Assembly: GCA_040756085.1 (NCBI GenBank)
Contig: JBFMAE010000252.1
Coordinates: 1 to 13,425 of the forward strand
Length of the DNA: 13,425 nt
Direction: 5' to 3'
Source: JBFMAE01 sp040756085
Lineage (GTDB): Bacteria > Desulfobacterota > BSN033 > UBA1163
This document shows positions 7,410-13,425 of this stretch, piece by piece (the stretch's first letter is position 1; each line of letters begins with the position of its first letter). The translations under genes and the position numbers were made by a program. The notes below the pieces were generated by a model, which was not told where the DNA came from, ran no database searches, and saw only the letters and a list, made by a program, of their open reading frames with translations.

Positions 7410-7807
7410 TCAACTTCCTCCTTTCTGCCCCTCACCCTTCCCGTCCGGCGCCAAAGTCTGGCTTTGGGCGGCGGCGCCCTCTCCCCTGTGTGCCTGTGTC
7501 GCAATAGAAAGTTGGCAGAAAAAAAAGCCCATCCTTTGGGGGGTATAGAAATCGTCCAAGGGATAGAGAGGCAGCTAAGGGAGCTTTAGAGCGGGACCTT
7601 TTACCGAATGAATTCATACTCTTGATTACCATACAAACATCATTTTCAACCACCTAGACTGTTACCCATAACTTTTAAATAACCGCAATTCTAAAGCTTC
7701 CGAAGCTGGCTCTCTGTCCCTCTCCCGCCATTCCGACACAGTCTCTGTAGGGAGAGGGTGGTCGCTGACGCTCCAGAGCTTTAGCGACGGAGCGGGTGAG
7801 GGGGACC
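7410..7807. other. Non-coding gap between the nuoG/fdhA-like gene and etfB
   Basis: I see no credible gene here. The gap contains an inverted-repeat element (7428-7803), an AT-rich middle (about 7600-7690) that could hold a promoter for etfB, and the strong etfB Shine-Dalgarno at its low-coordinate end. On the transcribed strand, CCC-AAAGGAT-GGG followed by eight T (7519-7543) is a weak terminator-like site with only a 3-bp core stem. I found no convincing -35/-10 pair. Confidence 0.6.
7428..7803. repeat. Inverted-repeat-bounded element (CCCCTCACCC / GGGTGAGGGG)
   Basis: A perfect 10-bp inverted repeat bounds this 376-bp stretch (7428-7437 and 7794-7803). Inside are a perfect 9-bp inverted repeat CCCTCTCCC/GGGAGAGGG (7718-7726 and 7750-7758), a hairpin CCAAAG/CTTTGG (7451-7456 and 7462-7467) flanked by GGCGCC on each side, and a GTCGCT/AGCGAC stem (7761-7766 and 7783-7788). 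There is also a direct repeat GAGCTTTAG plus AGCGGG (7581-7595 and 7776-7796, the second with six extra bases). No transposase is present. It may be one MITE-like unit or two repeat fragments that chance to face each other. Confidence 0.5.
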
Positions 7808-10339
7808 TCATTTTAACCTTTCTACTTTTACAGAAGCTATCCCTCCTTCGTCAACGAGTGAACAGGGGTAAGGCGCTGTGATCACCCCCATAGCAGGTCT
7901 TGGAGAATGTTTCAGGTTCATTTTCAAGGATTGACCTTTTTGATTAATAACCTGTACGACCTCTCCATCTTCGATCTTAAGACCCTGAGCATCTTCAGGA
8001 TTCATCTCCAGGTAAGGTTTTTCAGAAACTTTTCTCAAGGCGTCACTCTTCAAACTGAGTTGGCCGGATTGGAAGAGGGAAGGCCTTTGAATCATTTGAA
8101 AAGGATAATCCTCTTGAACGGAGTATGTCCTTTTTCCTTCGACATGGATCAGTTTGGCCTTCCCCTTTGGGAACCCTTTGGAATAGAGATAAGGGGAATC
8201 ATTCGGCCATTGGTCTCCATCCTGAACACCTCGGTAATGAGGAAGATTACGACCAATTTCTTCAAAGATAGCCTCTGGAGTTTCTCCATGGATGGGATAT
8301 TCAAAAAGACGCAATAGGTGAAGGAAGATATCAAAATCGGATTTTGACTGTCCAAGGGGTGGACGAATGGGATTCAATTTTTGAACCCTTCGCTCCAGGT
8401 TGGTGAAGGTTCCTCCCTTTTCGACAAAAGAAGATGCGGGGAGGACAACGTTGGCCATCTCTGCTGTTTCCGTCATAAAGAGGTCCTGGACGATCAGCAT
8501 GGGGACTTTTTCTAAGGCATGCCTCCAGCAGGTTGAGGATGTGCCCAAAGGGTTTTCTCCAGCAAGGTAGAGGGCCTTTAACTTTCCCCCATCCGCCTTC
8601 TGGAGAAGGTCTTTCCATCCCTCTTCTCTCTCCTCAGGAATGATCCCTATATCGATGGCTCCCTGGCTATTGCATTTTTCCAGAAGGATGAGGATGCCAC
8701 AGGACTCCTTACCAACATGGCCCGTAAGGAGAGCGAGGTTGGAAGAGGCGAGAGCAACCTCCTTTGCATCGAGGTGCGACCAAAGGCCAGATCCGATTAG
8801 AATCATTGCCCTCTTGGTCTGGGCAAAAATCCTGGCTGCTTTTTCAACTTCATTTTTATTCGCTTCCGTCATTCCAGAGTCTTCGGGTTGAAATACGGAG
8901 ATCTTCTCCCTCAGTTCTTTTATCCCTTCTGCCCTCTCTTCAATGAATCCTTTATCCTCGAGGCCTTCTTTCAATATCGTTTGAACCATTGCGTTGAGCA
9001 GAGGAACTTCCCTCCCGGGTCGATCGAGAAGGGCGATGCAGGGAGGTGACAGAGGGGAGATTTGAGTTGCCCGGGTGAGATCGGTATCATAGCTGCCCAA
9101 CACGATCAATTGGGCTCTATTTCGACGAATCGCCAAATGAATCTCATTCTTGATAATTGGATGTGTCTGCCCCGGATCCACACCAATGACCAGGAGACAG
9201 TCAGCATTTCGAATCTCCTGGATCGAGTTGGTAGAGGCAGCCGTCCCCAATGCCTTTGCCAAACCTTCAGTCACTCCCAGATAGGTGCGGTCACCGCCGT
9301 AATCGATTTGATTCGTTCCGATCGCCTCCTGAAATAATTTTTTGAAGAGATAGTATTCCTCATTGGTCAATCGGCTGGATGCCATACCGGCAATGGCCTC
9401 CGGACCGTATCGATCTTTAATTTTTTCGAGCTCCTGGGCTACATACCGGAGGACTTCCTCCCAGGAAACATCTTTGAGGGTACCATTCACCTTTAACAAA
9501 GGAGAATGGAGTCTTTCAGGGTGGTCGATAAAGTCCCACCCGAAGCGTCCCTTGACGCAGAGGTTTCCATCGTTTGAGCCCTTCTCAGGACGGGAGAAGA
9601 CCCGCTTGACCTCTCCTTCTTTTGAACCTATGGTGAGGCGACATCCACATCCACAGTAAGGGCAGGGGGTTGTCGTCTCCTTCAACTCCCAGGCTTTGGT
9701 CTTATAGTCGAAACGGTCACTGGTGATAGCTCCCACTGGACAGGTGTCCAGACACTGACCGCAGAATTCGCACTGGATAGGCCGGTGGAAGTCCGTATCG
9801 ATGGCCGTTTTGATCCCTCTCTGTGTAAACGAAAGCTCACTCACCCCCTGAACCTCATCGCAGATTCGAACACATCGGCCACAGAGGATGCATTTATTGG
9901 CTTCGCGCTGGAGAAGGGGAGAGCGATCATCCGCTGGGAAAGCGATTCGCTCCCAGGGATGGAGGGTTTCTTCCACTCCATATTCGTAGATCATGGTTTG
10001 GAGTGCACAATCGCCTTCCTTTTCACACCTCGGGCAGATCATCGGATGGTTAAGCAGGATGAGCTGGAGCTGGAGTCTTCTGGATTTATCAATTTCAGCA
10101 GAGTGAGTGATGATCTCCATCCCATCTCTCGCAGGGGTAAAACAGGCCGTAAGGAGTTCAGATTTTCCTTTCTGCTGGACCACGCAGAGACGGCAGGCAC
10201 CGAAGGGGACGAGCCTCCGATCATGGCAGAGGGTAGGGATGCGAATCCCCGCAGATTGGGCGGCTTCGAGAATGGTTTTCCCCTTCGAAACTTCTACGGC
10301 GATGTCATCGATCTTCAATTTAATCATTTGATTCGCCAT
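7808..10339 (-). CDS. NuoG / formate-dehydrogenase-alpha-like iron-sulfur molybdopterin-type protein
   Basis: 843 residues. From the N-terminus: a [2Fe-2S] domain (C38, C49, C52, C66); a His-Cys cluster (H98, C102, C105, C111) as in NuoG and [FeFe] hydrogenases; two [4Fe-4S] sets (C150/153/156/160 and C190/193/196/200); then a molybdopterin-oxidoreductase domain with its own cluster (C226/229/233, C261) and a C-terminal dinucleotide-binding-like part ending near 843. In formate dehydrogenases a Cys or Sec followed by His sits in a DHCARL(C/U)HSP block. Here the equivalent stretch from D346 reads with T352 and Y353, so formate oxidation is unlikely. It sits directly after NuoE- and NuoF-like genes, suggesting a soluble NADH-linked complex similar to NuoEFG or BamGHI. 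No strong Shine-Dalgarno precedes the ATG. Whether it still binds a molybdenum or tungsten cofactor is unknown. Confidence 0.9.
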   Translation of the reverse strand: MANQMIKLKIDDIAVEVSKGKTILEAAQSAGIRIPTLCHDRRLVPFGACRLCVVQQKGKSELLTACFTPARDGMEIITHSAEIDKSRRLQLQLILLNHPMICPRCEKEGDCALQTMIYEYGVEETLHPWERIAFPADDRSPLLQREANKCILCGRCVRICDEVQGVSELSFTQRGIKTAIDTDFHRPIQCEFCGQCLDTCPVGAITSDRFDYKTKAWELKETTTPCPYCGCGCRLTIGSKEGEVKRVFSRPEKGSNDGNLCVKGRFGWDFIDHPERLHSPLLKVNGTLKDVSWEEVLRYVAQELEKIKDRYGPEAIAGMASSRLTNEEYYLFKKLFQEAIGTNQIDYGGDRTYLGVTEGLAKALGTAASTNSIQEIRNADCLLVIGVDPGQTHPIIKNEIHLAIRRNRAQLIVLGSYDTDLTRATQISPLSPPCIALLDRPGREVPLLNAMVQTILKEGLEDKGFIEERAEGIKELREKISVFQPEDSGMTEANKNEVEKAARIFAQTKRAMILIGSGLWSHLDAKEVALASSNLALLTGHVGKESCGILILLEKCNSQGAIDIGIIPEEREEGWKDLLQKADGGKLKALYLAGENPLGTSSTCWRHALEKVPMLIVQDLFMTETAEMANVVLPASSFVEKGGTFTNLERRVQKLNPIRPPLGQSKSDFDIFLHLLRLFEYPIHGETPEAIFEEIGRNLPHYRGVQDGDQWPNDSPYLYSKGFPKGKAKLIHVEGKRTYSVQEDYPFQMIQRPSLFQSGQLSLKSDALRKVSEKPYLEMNPEDAQGLKIEDGEVVQVINQKGQSLKMNLKHSPRPAMGVITAPYPCSLVDEGGIASVKVERLK

Positions 10340-10352
10340 GGTCCACTAAAAT

Positions 10353-10451
10353 CGGAATATTGGAATGATGGAATACTGGAATAATGGGTTCTTATCTTTT
10401 GAAGTTTTGTCTTGAACCATTATTCCATTCTTCCAATATTCCATTATTCCG
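10353..10451. repeat. Octamer-arm hairpin repeat, copy D
   Basis: Fourth copy, between the NuoF-like and NuoG-like genes. The left arm (10353-10390) has four units, CGGAATAT then TGGAATNN, ending TGGGTT. The right arm (10414-10451) starts GAACCA and has ATTCCA units plus one CTTCCA, ending G. Both outer ends are CGGAAT/ATTCCG, so the element has matched termini here. The loop is 23 nt. Confidence 0.85.
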
Positions 10452-10455
10452 TTCT

Positions 10456-12336
10456 CTATTCGATCGCCCAAAACTTGCAGGCCTGAATACACGACCGACA
10501 CCGGATGCACTTCTCCAGGTTAATGGCAGCAGGCGTTTTTTTCTCCCAGACGACCGCCTCCATTGGACATGCCTTCTTACAGAGACCACACATTTTACAC
10601 TTCTCTGGATCGACCCGAAATTGAATCAGATCCACACAGACCAGAGCCGGACACCGTTTCTCATGGATGTGTGTTTCATATTCATTCCTGAAATAGCGAA
10701 TCGTGGAGAGGACAGGATTGGGTGCTGTCTTGCCCAGTCCACAATGGGAGGTTTCTTTGATATGCTCTCCCAGTTGCTCCAATCGTACGATATCTTCCAT
10801 CTCTCCTTGGCCGGTGATGATTCGATTCAGGATATTAAGCATCACCTTCATCCCGATACGGCAGGGAACACATTTGCCGCAGGATTCATCGACAGAAAAG
10901 TCTGTGAAGAACCGGGCGGTATCGACCATGCAGGTCGAATCATTCATGATGACCAGACCACCAGAACCCATCATCGCTCCTGCCTCATCGAGAGAGTCAA
11001 AATCTACCTCGGTATCTAAAAGGGAGGCAGGAAGGCAGGCCCCAGAAGGCCCACCGATCTGAACGGCTTTAAACTCTCTTTCTTCGGAGATCCCGCCTCC
11101 GATATCGTAGACAATCGTCCGGAGTCTCGTCCCCATGGGAACTTCCACCAGGCCCACATTCTTTACAGCTCCTGCCAAAGCGAAGACTTTTGTCCCCTTC
11201 GATCCCTTCGTTCCAATGGAGGCAAACCATTTTCCTCCATTCCGAATGATCGCCGGGATATTGGCAAAGGTTTCTACATTATTGAGGACCGTAGGCTGTC
11301 CCCAGAGACCAGCCTCTGTGGACCGGGGTGGTTTGATCCGTGGCATTCCTCGTTTTCCTTCCAGGGAATACATGAGTGCAGTCGATTCCCCGCAGACAAA
11401 TGCTCCGGCACCTGGATAAATTTCGATATCAAAGTCGAAACCGGAACTCAAGATGTTCTTTCCAAGAAGCCCGTAGCTGCGGGCTTTCTCAATGGCAATG
11501 TTGAGTCGTTGGATCGCCAGAGGATATTCAGCCCTCACATAGACATAACCTTGATGAGCATCGATGGCATAACCGCAGATGATCATTCCTTCCAGAACCG
11601 CATGGGGATCGGATTCCAAAACGGAACGATCCATGAAGGCACCCGGGTCTCCCTCATCACCATTGCAGATGACATATTTCGGGAAGGAGGAATACCGCCT
11701 TCCTTCTTCCCACTTTAAGCCTGTTGGAAACCCTGCTCCTCCTCGACCTCTCAGGCCAGAGGTCTTCACCTCTTCGATCACCATCTCAGGGGTCATGGAG
11801 GTGAGAACCTTGGCTAATCCAAAATATGCCTCTCTGGCAATGGACTCATCGATATCCTCTGTATCGATGAGTCCTCTGTTCCGTAAGGCCCAGAGGATCT
11901 GGTGTTTGAAGAAGGGGATGTCCTCCAATTTTGGAACCTTTTCAAGGGAAGAAGGGGAGGGGGCCTTTCCTCCATCGTCGATAGCTAAGGCATAGGAGTC
12001 GAGGATCTGTCCTTTTAGAATATGGTGGTCAAAAATTTCTTTGATCTTTGACTCATTCAGATCACAATATTTCACCGGCGGCAAACCAGGGGATTCGATG
12101 GTGACCATGGGTTCCCGACTGCAAAGGCCTGCACAACCGGAGTGGATCACCTTGATGTCTTGGATTTCATTCTCCTCTATCTTTTTTTGAATCAGCGCAT
12201 AAAGTTTTTTGGCTCCTGCAGCAATCCCGCAGGTCCCCATATGGAAATTGATTTTGGCCCGATACCCTCCTTTTTGAAGAGAAAGGGCCGTTCTTTCCCT
12301 GATCTTCTGAAGGTCTTCTATTTTCAATATCTGCAT
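10456..12336 (-). CDS. nuoF: NuoF/HydB-like NADH-binding iron-sulfur flavoprotein with C-terminal ferredoxins
   Basis: 626 residues, longer than NuoF of complex I (about 445) because of extra domains at both ends, as in HydB of NADH-linked hydrogenases and BamH. Residues 1-100 form a thioredoxin-like [2Fe-2S] domain with C36, C68 and C72 visible. The core carries the glycine-rich GRGGAGFPTG (197-206) and NGDEGDPGAFMDR (225-237) for NADH and FMN, AFVCGESTAL (312-321), an SLBB part, and the [4Fe-4S] set C486/489/492 with C532. Two ferredoxin sets close the protein (C580/583/586/590 and C610/613/616/620). Likely role: exchanging electrons between NADH and the iron-sulfur wires of the adjacent NuoG-like subunit. 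The ATG lies 3 bases after the nuoE-like stop, indicating coupled translation. The symbol denotes family, not complex I membership: no membrane Nuo subunits are in view. Confidence 0.95.
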   Translation of the reverse strand: MQILKIEDLQKIRERTALSLQKGGYRAKINFHMGTCGIAAGAKKLYALIQKKIEENEIQDIKVIHSGCAGLCSREPMVTIESPGLPPVKYCDLNESKIKEIFDHHILKGQILDSYALAIDDGGKAPSPSSLEKVPKLEDIPFFKHQILWALRNRGLIDTEDIDESIAREAYFGLAKVLTSMTPEMVIEEVKTSGLRGRGGAGFPTGLKWEEGRRYSSFPKYVICNGDEGDPGAFMDRSVLESDPHAVLEGMIICGYAIDAHQGYVYVRAEYPLAIQRLNIAIEKARSYGLLGKNILSSGFDFDIEIYPGAGAFVCGESTALMYSLEGKRGMPRIKPPRSTEAGLWGQPTVLNNVETFANIPAIIRNGGKWFASIGTKGSKGTKVFALAGAVKNVGLVEVPMGTRLRTIVYDIGGGISEEREFKAVQIGGPSGACLPASLLDTEVDFDSLDEAGAMMGSGGLVIMNDSTCMVDTARFFTDFSVDESCGKCVPCRIGMKVMLNILNRIITGQGEMEDIVRLEQLGEHIKETSHCGLGKTAPNPVLSTIRYFRNEYETHIHEKRCPALVCVDLIQFRVDPEKCKMCGLCKKACPMEAVVWEKKTPAAINLEKCIRCRSCIQACKFWAIE

Positions 12337-12339
12337 CGG

Positions 12340-12819
12340 TCACTCATACGATCTGACGATACGAATGGCTTCAGAAGGGTCGACCAGGGCGTGGGTATCT
12401 GAATCGATGACGATCGCCGGAGCCAAGCTGCAACATCCAAGACACCGGACCGCTTCCAGGGAATATTTCCGGTCTCGGGTGATCCCTCCAACTTCTACGT
12501 CGAGTTCCCTCTGGAGATTGTCTAAGATCTGCTTCGATCCTTTCACATAACAGGCCGTCCCCAGACAGACTCGGATGATGTGTTTGCCCCTTGGGACGGT
12601 CGTGAAAAAGGCATAGAATGAAACCACCCCGTAGATTTGCGAAGAGGGAAGGTGAAGACCTTCTGCAATCCGATGCTGGACTTTTTTGGGGAGGTATCCG
12701 CAGATATCCTGAGCATCTTTCAACACAGGAATGAGCGCCCCGTGTCTCCTTCGGTATTTGACGATCACTTGATCAATCTTTTCCCATTCCTCTTTTGTGA
12801 TCGGTTCAGTCCACCTCAT
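12340..12819 (-). CDS. nuoE: NuoE-like [2Fe-2S] thioredoxin-fold subunit
   Basis: 159 residues from the chosen ATG, close to the usual 155-170 of NuoE/HydC/BamG-type subunits. It has the helical N-terminal part and the signature YGVVSFYAFFTT, then a [2Fe-2S] site formed by CLGTAC and CLGCC. It probably takes electrons from the FMN of the NuoF-like partner encoded 3 bases downstream. The frame stays open upstream to a TTG at 12852, but I prefer the ATG at 12819 because GGAG lies about 10 nt before it and the family normally starts near there. It is the first gene after a 267-bp repeat-rich gap. Confidence 0.94.
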   Translation of the reverse strand: MRWTEPITKEEWEKIDQVIVKYRRRHGALIPVLKDAQDICGYLPKKVQHRIAEGLHLPSSQIYGVVSFYAFFTTVPRGKHIIRVCLGTACYVKGSKQILDNLQRELDVEVGGITRDRKYSLEAVRCLGCCSLAPAIVIDSDTHALVDPSEAIRIVRSYE

Positions 12820-12877
12820 TTTCTTTAATCTCCAGCCCGCCGCGAGGACCAAAAGGGGTGTTGCAAAATCCGAAATC

Positions 12878-12893
12878 CCTGCCTACCGGCAGG
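12878..12893. repeat. CCTGCC/GGCAGG hairpin repeat
   Basis: A 6-bp perfect stem with TACC loop, followed by another CAGG. Its stem is shared with the hairpin embedded in the HdrA-GltD coding region at 3480-3498. It is part of the gap upstream of the nuoE-like gene. Confidence 0.6.
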
Positions 12894-12915
12894 CAGGCGA
12901 ATATCGAAATCTTTA

Positions 12916-13012
12916 CCCTGTTAAGTAATTTTGTTCAAAACTCATGATTTTACTTTTCGAGACCATCGTAATAAGTAAAACCAGGAAATAACCTGGCACA
13001 TACTTAACAGGG
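12916..13012. repeat. Nested palindromic element with multi-stem fold
   Basis: A perfect 12-bp inverted repeat, CCCTGTTAAGTA at 12916-12927 and its complement at 13001-13012, bounds 97 bp. Inside lie an 8-bp perfect stem TTTTACTT/AAGTAAAA (12948-12955 and 12973-12980) and, directly after it, a 5-bp stem CCAGG/CCTGG with a 6-nt loop (12981-12985 and 12992-12996). Together these allow a branched, cloverleaf-like fold on either strand. It lies between the Fe-S oxidoreductase and the nuoE-like gene. It could be a non-autonomous mobile element or a transcribed structured leader. Confidence 0.65.
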
Positions 13013-13119
13013 CAGGCAAATCCGAATTTTCAAAATTCAAATTTCTTAAACTTATATTTGTTTCGGACATTAAAAATTTGGTCATTTTATATTGTTTCGA
13101 ATTTCGTGCTTCGAAATTT
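13013..13119. repeat. AT-rich repeat tract with TTCGAA motifs
   Basis: This stretch follows the Fe-S oxidoreductase stop codon. It holds a 7-bp stem AATTTCG/CGAAATT (13100-13106 and 13112-13118) starting two bases after the stop codon, and a near-perfect palindrome GAATTTTCAAAATTC (13024-13038). The composition is far more AT-rich than the flanking genes. Short ORFs here translate to low-complexity peptides and look spurious. No U-tract follows the hairpin on the transcribed strand. Confidence 0.5.
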
Positions 13120-13425
13120 TTATTCAATAACTTCTGCCAGCAACTCCGTCACATCCATGACTCGAATTTTTTCTTCATAACCTGATGTTTTAACCGCATC
13201 CTCCAAGGTCAGAACACAGAAAGGACAGGCGGTGGCGATGATCTCCGCGCCCAATTCAACAGCATCCTTTACTCGAATTTCGGCAAGGCGGTCTCCGCTT
13301 TCAGAAGAGGACTCCACCCACATCCTTCCGCCTCCCCCTTCACAACAGAGGCTCCTTTCCCGGGAGCGGTCCAATTCTTTAAAAATGAGGCCAGGGATGG
13401 CACTGAGCAGCGTCCGCGGTTCGTC
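13120..13425 (-). CDS. HdrD/GlpC-like Fe-S oxidoreductase, C-terminal end only
   Basis: Only the last 101 residues are in the window; the frame is open through the edge at 13425, so the true start lies outside. The fragment is a CCG (cysteine-rich) domain: the double Cys of LCCEGGGGRMW, then about 38 residues later CPFC, the pattern that binds the unusual [4Fe-4S] cluster in HdrB/HdrD. The second domain residue is Glu rather than the more common Gly after CC. Such proteins often sit near ETF genes and are thought to pass electrons between ETF and quinone or other Fe-S partners. Here that fits the cluster, but the missing N-terminal part (ferredoxin or membrane segments) is needed to tell HdrB, HdrD, GlpC or BamD types apart. 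Confidence 0.88.
   Translation of the reverse strand, partial: DEPRTLLSAIPGLIFKELDRSRERSLCCEGGGGRMWVESSSESGDRLAEIRVKDAVELGAEIIATACPFCVLTLEDAVKTSGYEEKIRVMDVTELLAEVIE

Noticed and set aside
7519..7543. Possible intrinsic terminator after the NuoG/FdhA-like gene
   Set aside because: The T-run is good but the stem is only about 3 bp, and it lies more than 260 bp after the stop codon; mentioned under the gap only.
7432..7653. Minus-strand open frame of 73 codons in the gap before etfB
   Set aside because: It consists largely of inverted-repeat sequence, has no recognisable domain and no good ribosome binding site.
7808..10339. Functional formate dehydrogenase alpha subunit
   Set aside because: The catalytic Cys/Sec-His pair is not found at the aligned position, so the formate activity call was dropped while the family call was kept.
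9785..10384. Plus-strand open frame of 199 codons opposite the NuoG/FdhA-like gene
   Set aside because: It is antisense to the Cys-rich cluster domains, whose motifs are unambiguous on the minus strand, and it ends in repeat sequence.
12910..12938. Possible promoter on the minus strand: TTGAAC, 17-nt spacer, TAAAGA
   Set aside because: Only four of six and three of six consensus matches, and it overlaps the stem of the palindromic element; too weak to annotate.
12942..13127. Minus-strand open frame of 61 codons in the gap before the nuoE-like gene
   Set aside because: It translates the AT-rich and palindromic repeat tract and overlaps the end of the Fe-S oxidoreductase gene.

Overview
The window looks like part of the chromosome of an anaerobic bacterium, most likely a Desulfobacterota (former Deltaproteobacteria) member with a syntrophic or fatty/aromatic-acid-oxidising lifestyle. 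This is inferred from gene content: HdrA-type flavoproteins, an ETF/acyl-CoA dehydrogenase set, a soluble NuoEFG/HydB-type module, and intergenic repeats of a kind I associate with such genomes. No rRNA, tRNA, CRISPR array, transposase or phage gene is visible.

Every supported gene lies on the minus strand, so transcription runs from high to low coordinates. In that order they are: the C-terminal end of an HdrD/GlpC-like Fe-S oxidoreductase (13425-13120, cut by the edge); a 267-bp gap with structured repeats; a NuoE-like [2Fe-2S] protein (12819-12340); a HydB/NuoF-like NADH/FMN subunit (12336-10456); a repeat gap; a NuoG/FdhA-like multi-cluster protein (10339-7808); a ~400-bp gap bounded by inverted repeats; etfB (7409-6618) overlapping etfA (6618-5638); a repeat gap; an acyl-CoA dehydrogenase (5520-4366); a repeat gap; an HdrA carrying an inserted GltD-like domain (4256-1983); a repeat gap; and a second, more typical HdrA (1865 to the edge).

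The genes read as one electron-transfer system. An acyl-CoA dehydrogenase would pass electrons to EtfAB, and then to Hdr-type iron-sulfur flavoproteins and an NADH-reactive NuoEF module. The molybdopterin-type subunit has lost the usual formate-dehydrogenase catalytic pair, so it probably serves as an electron conduit. The biochemical coupling (ferredoxin, NADH, quinone, bifurcation or confurcation) is inference.

The most unusual features are: (1) four long hairpins with arms built of 8-bp units (TGGAATNN), one in each of four intergenic gaps of the cluster; (2) a palindromic repeat of about 74 bp embedded in frame inside the HdrA-GltD gene; (3) apparent in-frame loss of the NAD(P)-binding subdomain in that same protein; (4) two HdrA paralogues with complementary losses of conserved elements; (5) a nested 97-bp palindromic element upstream of the nuoE-like gene.
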